Below, one piece after another: positions 4,158 to 5,050 of a stretch of 5,050 bases of DNA; within the stretch, counting starts at the first letter, position 1; each line of letters opens with the position of its first letter. The notes under the pieces are model-generated. The model had not been told where the DNA came from. It searched no databases and saw only the letters and a list, made by a program, of their open reading frames with translations. The translations under genes were made by a program, and so were the position numbers. The stretch is from Chitinophagaceae bacterium (GTDB lineage Bacteria > Bacteroidota > Bacteroidia > Chitinophagales > Chitinophagaceae): positions 1 through 5,050 of the forward strand of contig JAJTCI010000190.1 of assembly GCA_021323155.1 (NCBI GenBank), read 5' to 3'.

Positions 4158-5050
4158 ATGAACAATACCTACACCGGCCTGGTGAAACAAACCTTCCACT
4201 TTCCACAGGAGGGATTTGAAGTAAACGACGAAGGATACCTTCATTTTAACGGTCTTGACCTGAAAGCGCTCATAGACAAGTACGGCACGCCGATGAAACT
4301 GACTTACCTGCCTAAGATCGGGATGCAGATCAATAAGGCAAAAAAGATGTTCGCGGCCGCGATGAAGAAACACAAGTACGAAGGCAAGTATTACTATTGT
4401 TATTGTACAAAGAGTTCGCATTTTTCTTTTGTAGTGGAAGAGGCGCTTAAGCACGAGATCCACCTGGAAACGTCGTTTGCCTACGATATCGAGATCATCA
4501 ATAAGCTCTACGAGCGGAGGAAGATCAACAAAGACGTATTCATTGTTTGTAACGGGTTCAAACAAAAGAGCTATACCTCCCGCATAGCCAAACTCATCAA
4601 TACCGGCTTTAAAAACGTGATACCGGTGCTTGACAATAAGACCGAACTCCAGGCGTATAAGCGCTCCGTTAAGCACCCCTTTAAACTCGGCATTCGCGTT
4701 GCCGCGGAAGAAGAGCCCACATTTCCATTCTATACATCCAGGCTGGGGATCCGTGCGCGGGATATTCTCGAATTCTATGTTGACGAGATTGAAGGCAATG
4801 AAGACAAGTTCCAGTTGAAGATGCTTCATATCTTCCTGAACAAAGGGATCAAGGATGACATCTATTACTGGAGCGAACTCAATAAGATCATCAACCTATA
4901 CTGCCAGCTGAAGAAGATCTGTCCTGAACTGGATTCGATCAATATCGGTGGCGGTTTCCCCATCAAACACTCCCTCGGCTTCGAGTACGACTACCAGTTC
5001 ATGATCAACGAGATCGTGGGCAATATCAAAAAGACCTGTAAGAAAGCCCG
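4158..5050 (+). CDS. speA: Arginine decarboxylase-like fold-III PLP enzyme, N-terminal part
   Basis: The first 297 codons are present; the gene runs off the right edge. It belongs to the alanine-racemase-fold PLP decarboxylases. Bacteroidota members closely like this are usually called arginine decarboxylase, making agmatine for polyamine synthesis; from memory they are about 460 residues. Lys85 in YYYCYCTKSSH (78-88) is the expected PLP Schiff-base lysine, His224 in MLHIFLNKG (222-230) sits where the ring-stacking His of the fold lies, and IGGGFPI (263-269) is the phosphate-binding glycine loop. EEEPTFPFYTSRLGI (184-198) is another family block. The substrate-specificity residues near the C-terminus are missing, so diaminopimelate or a related amino acid cannot be excluded. 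The ATG is firm because an in-frame TAA (4155-4157) abuts it. The gene lies behind the rplT terminator with its own promoter; what follows is unknown. Confidence 0.8.
   Translation, partial: MNNTYTGLVKQTFHFPQEGFEVNDEGYLHFNGLDLKALIDKYGTPMKLTYLPKIGMQINKAKKMFAAAMKKHKYEGKYYYCYCTKSSHFSFVVEEALKHEIHLETSFAYDIEIINKLYERRKINKDVFIVCNGFKQKSYTSRIAKLINTGFKNVIPVLDNKTELQAYKRSVKHPFKLGIRVAAEEEPTFPFYTSRLGIRARDILEFYVDEIEGNEDKFQLKMLHIFLNKGIKDDIYYWSELNKIINLYCQLKKICPELDSINIGGGFPIKHSLGFEYDYQFMINEIVGNIKKTCKKA

Noticed and set aside
4140..4829. Open frame of 229 codons antisense to the decarboxylase gene
   Set aside because: The opposite strand carries clear PLP-enzyme motifs; the antisense product has no recognisable domain and runs over the plus-strand gene's start.
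1..5050. A new defence system, mobile element or CRISPR array
   Set aside because: All genes fall into housekeeping or common exporter and enzyme families; no repeats with spacers, transposase, integrase or terminal inverted repeats were seen.

Overview
The window looks like a chromosomal segment of a Bacteroidota bacterium, probably Chitinophagaceae or a near relative. This rests on four things: Bacteroidota-type promoters (a TTG about 19 bases before TAnnTTTG), the absence of Shine-Dalgarno sequences before starts, a DUF3276/PUR protein typical of this phylum, and the residue patterns of bL20 and the arginine decarboxylase-like enzyme. The family-level placement is recall-based and tentative.

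Layout. At the left edge, on the minus strand, is the N-terminal part of a glycosylasparaginase with a Tat-type export signal (1-493). A divergent intergenic region of about 125 bases follows. All remaining genes are on the plus strand: a 612-residue ABC exporter half-transporter (620-2458); a small PUR-domain (DUF3276) protein with its own promoter (2560-3018), closed by a strong intrinsic terminator; a gap of about 300 bases that ends in a clear promoter and a structured leader; the ribosomal protein pair rpmI-rplT (3366-3949), closed by a second strong terminator; another promoter; and the first 297 codons of a fold-III PLP decarboxylase of the arginine decarboxylase type (4158 to the right edge).

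How the parts relate. Terminators and promoters divide the window into at least four transcription units: glycosylasparaginase; ABC exporter with the PUR gene behind it, the latter also having its own promoter; rpmI-rplT; and the decarboxylase. Only rpmI-rplT is an obvious functional unit, supplying two 50S subunit proteins. infC, often directly upstream of rpmI, is not in the roughly 350 bases before it here, so the pair seems to be expressed from its own promoter. Every complete reading frame is intact and uninterrupted.

I found no mobile element, tRNA, CRISPR array or defence system. The window is mostly housekeeping. The points most worth a second look are the aspartate at the catalytic-glutamate position of the ABC protein, the rpmI leader, and the uncharacterised PUR protein with its low-complexity acidic tail.
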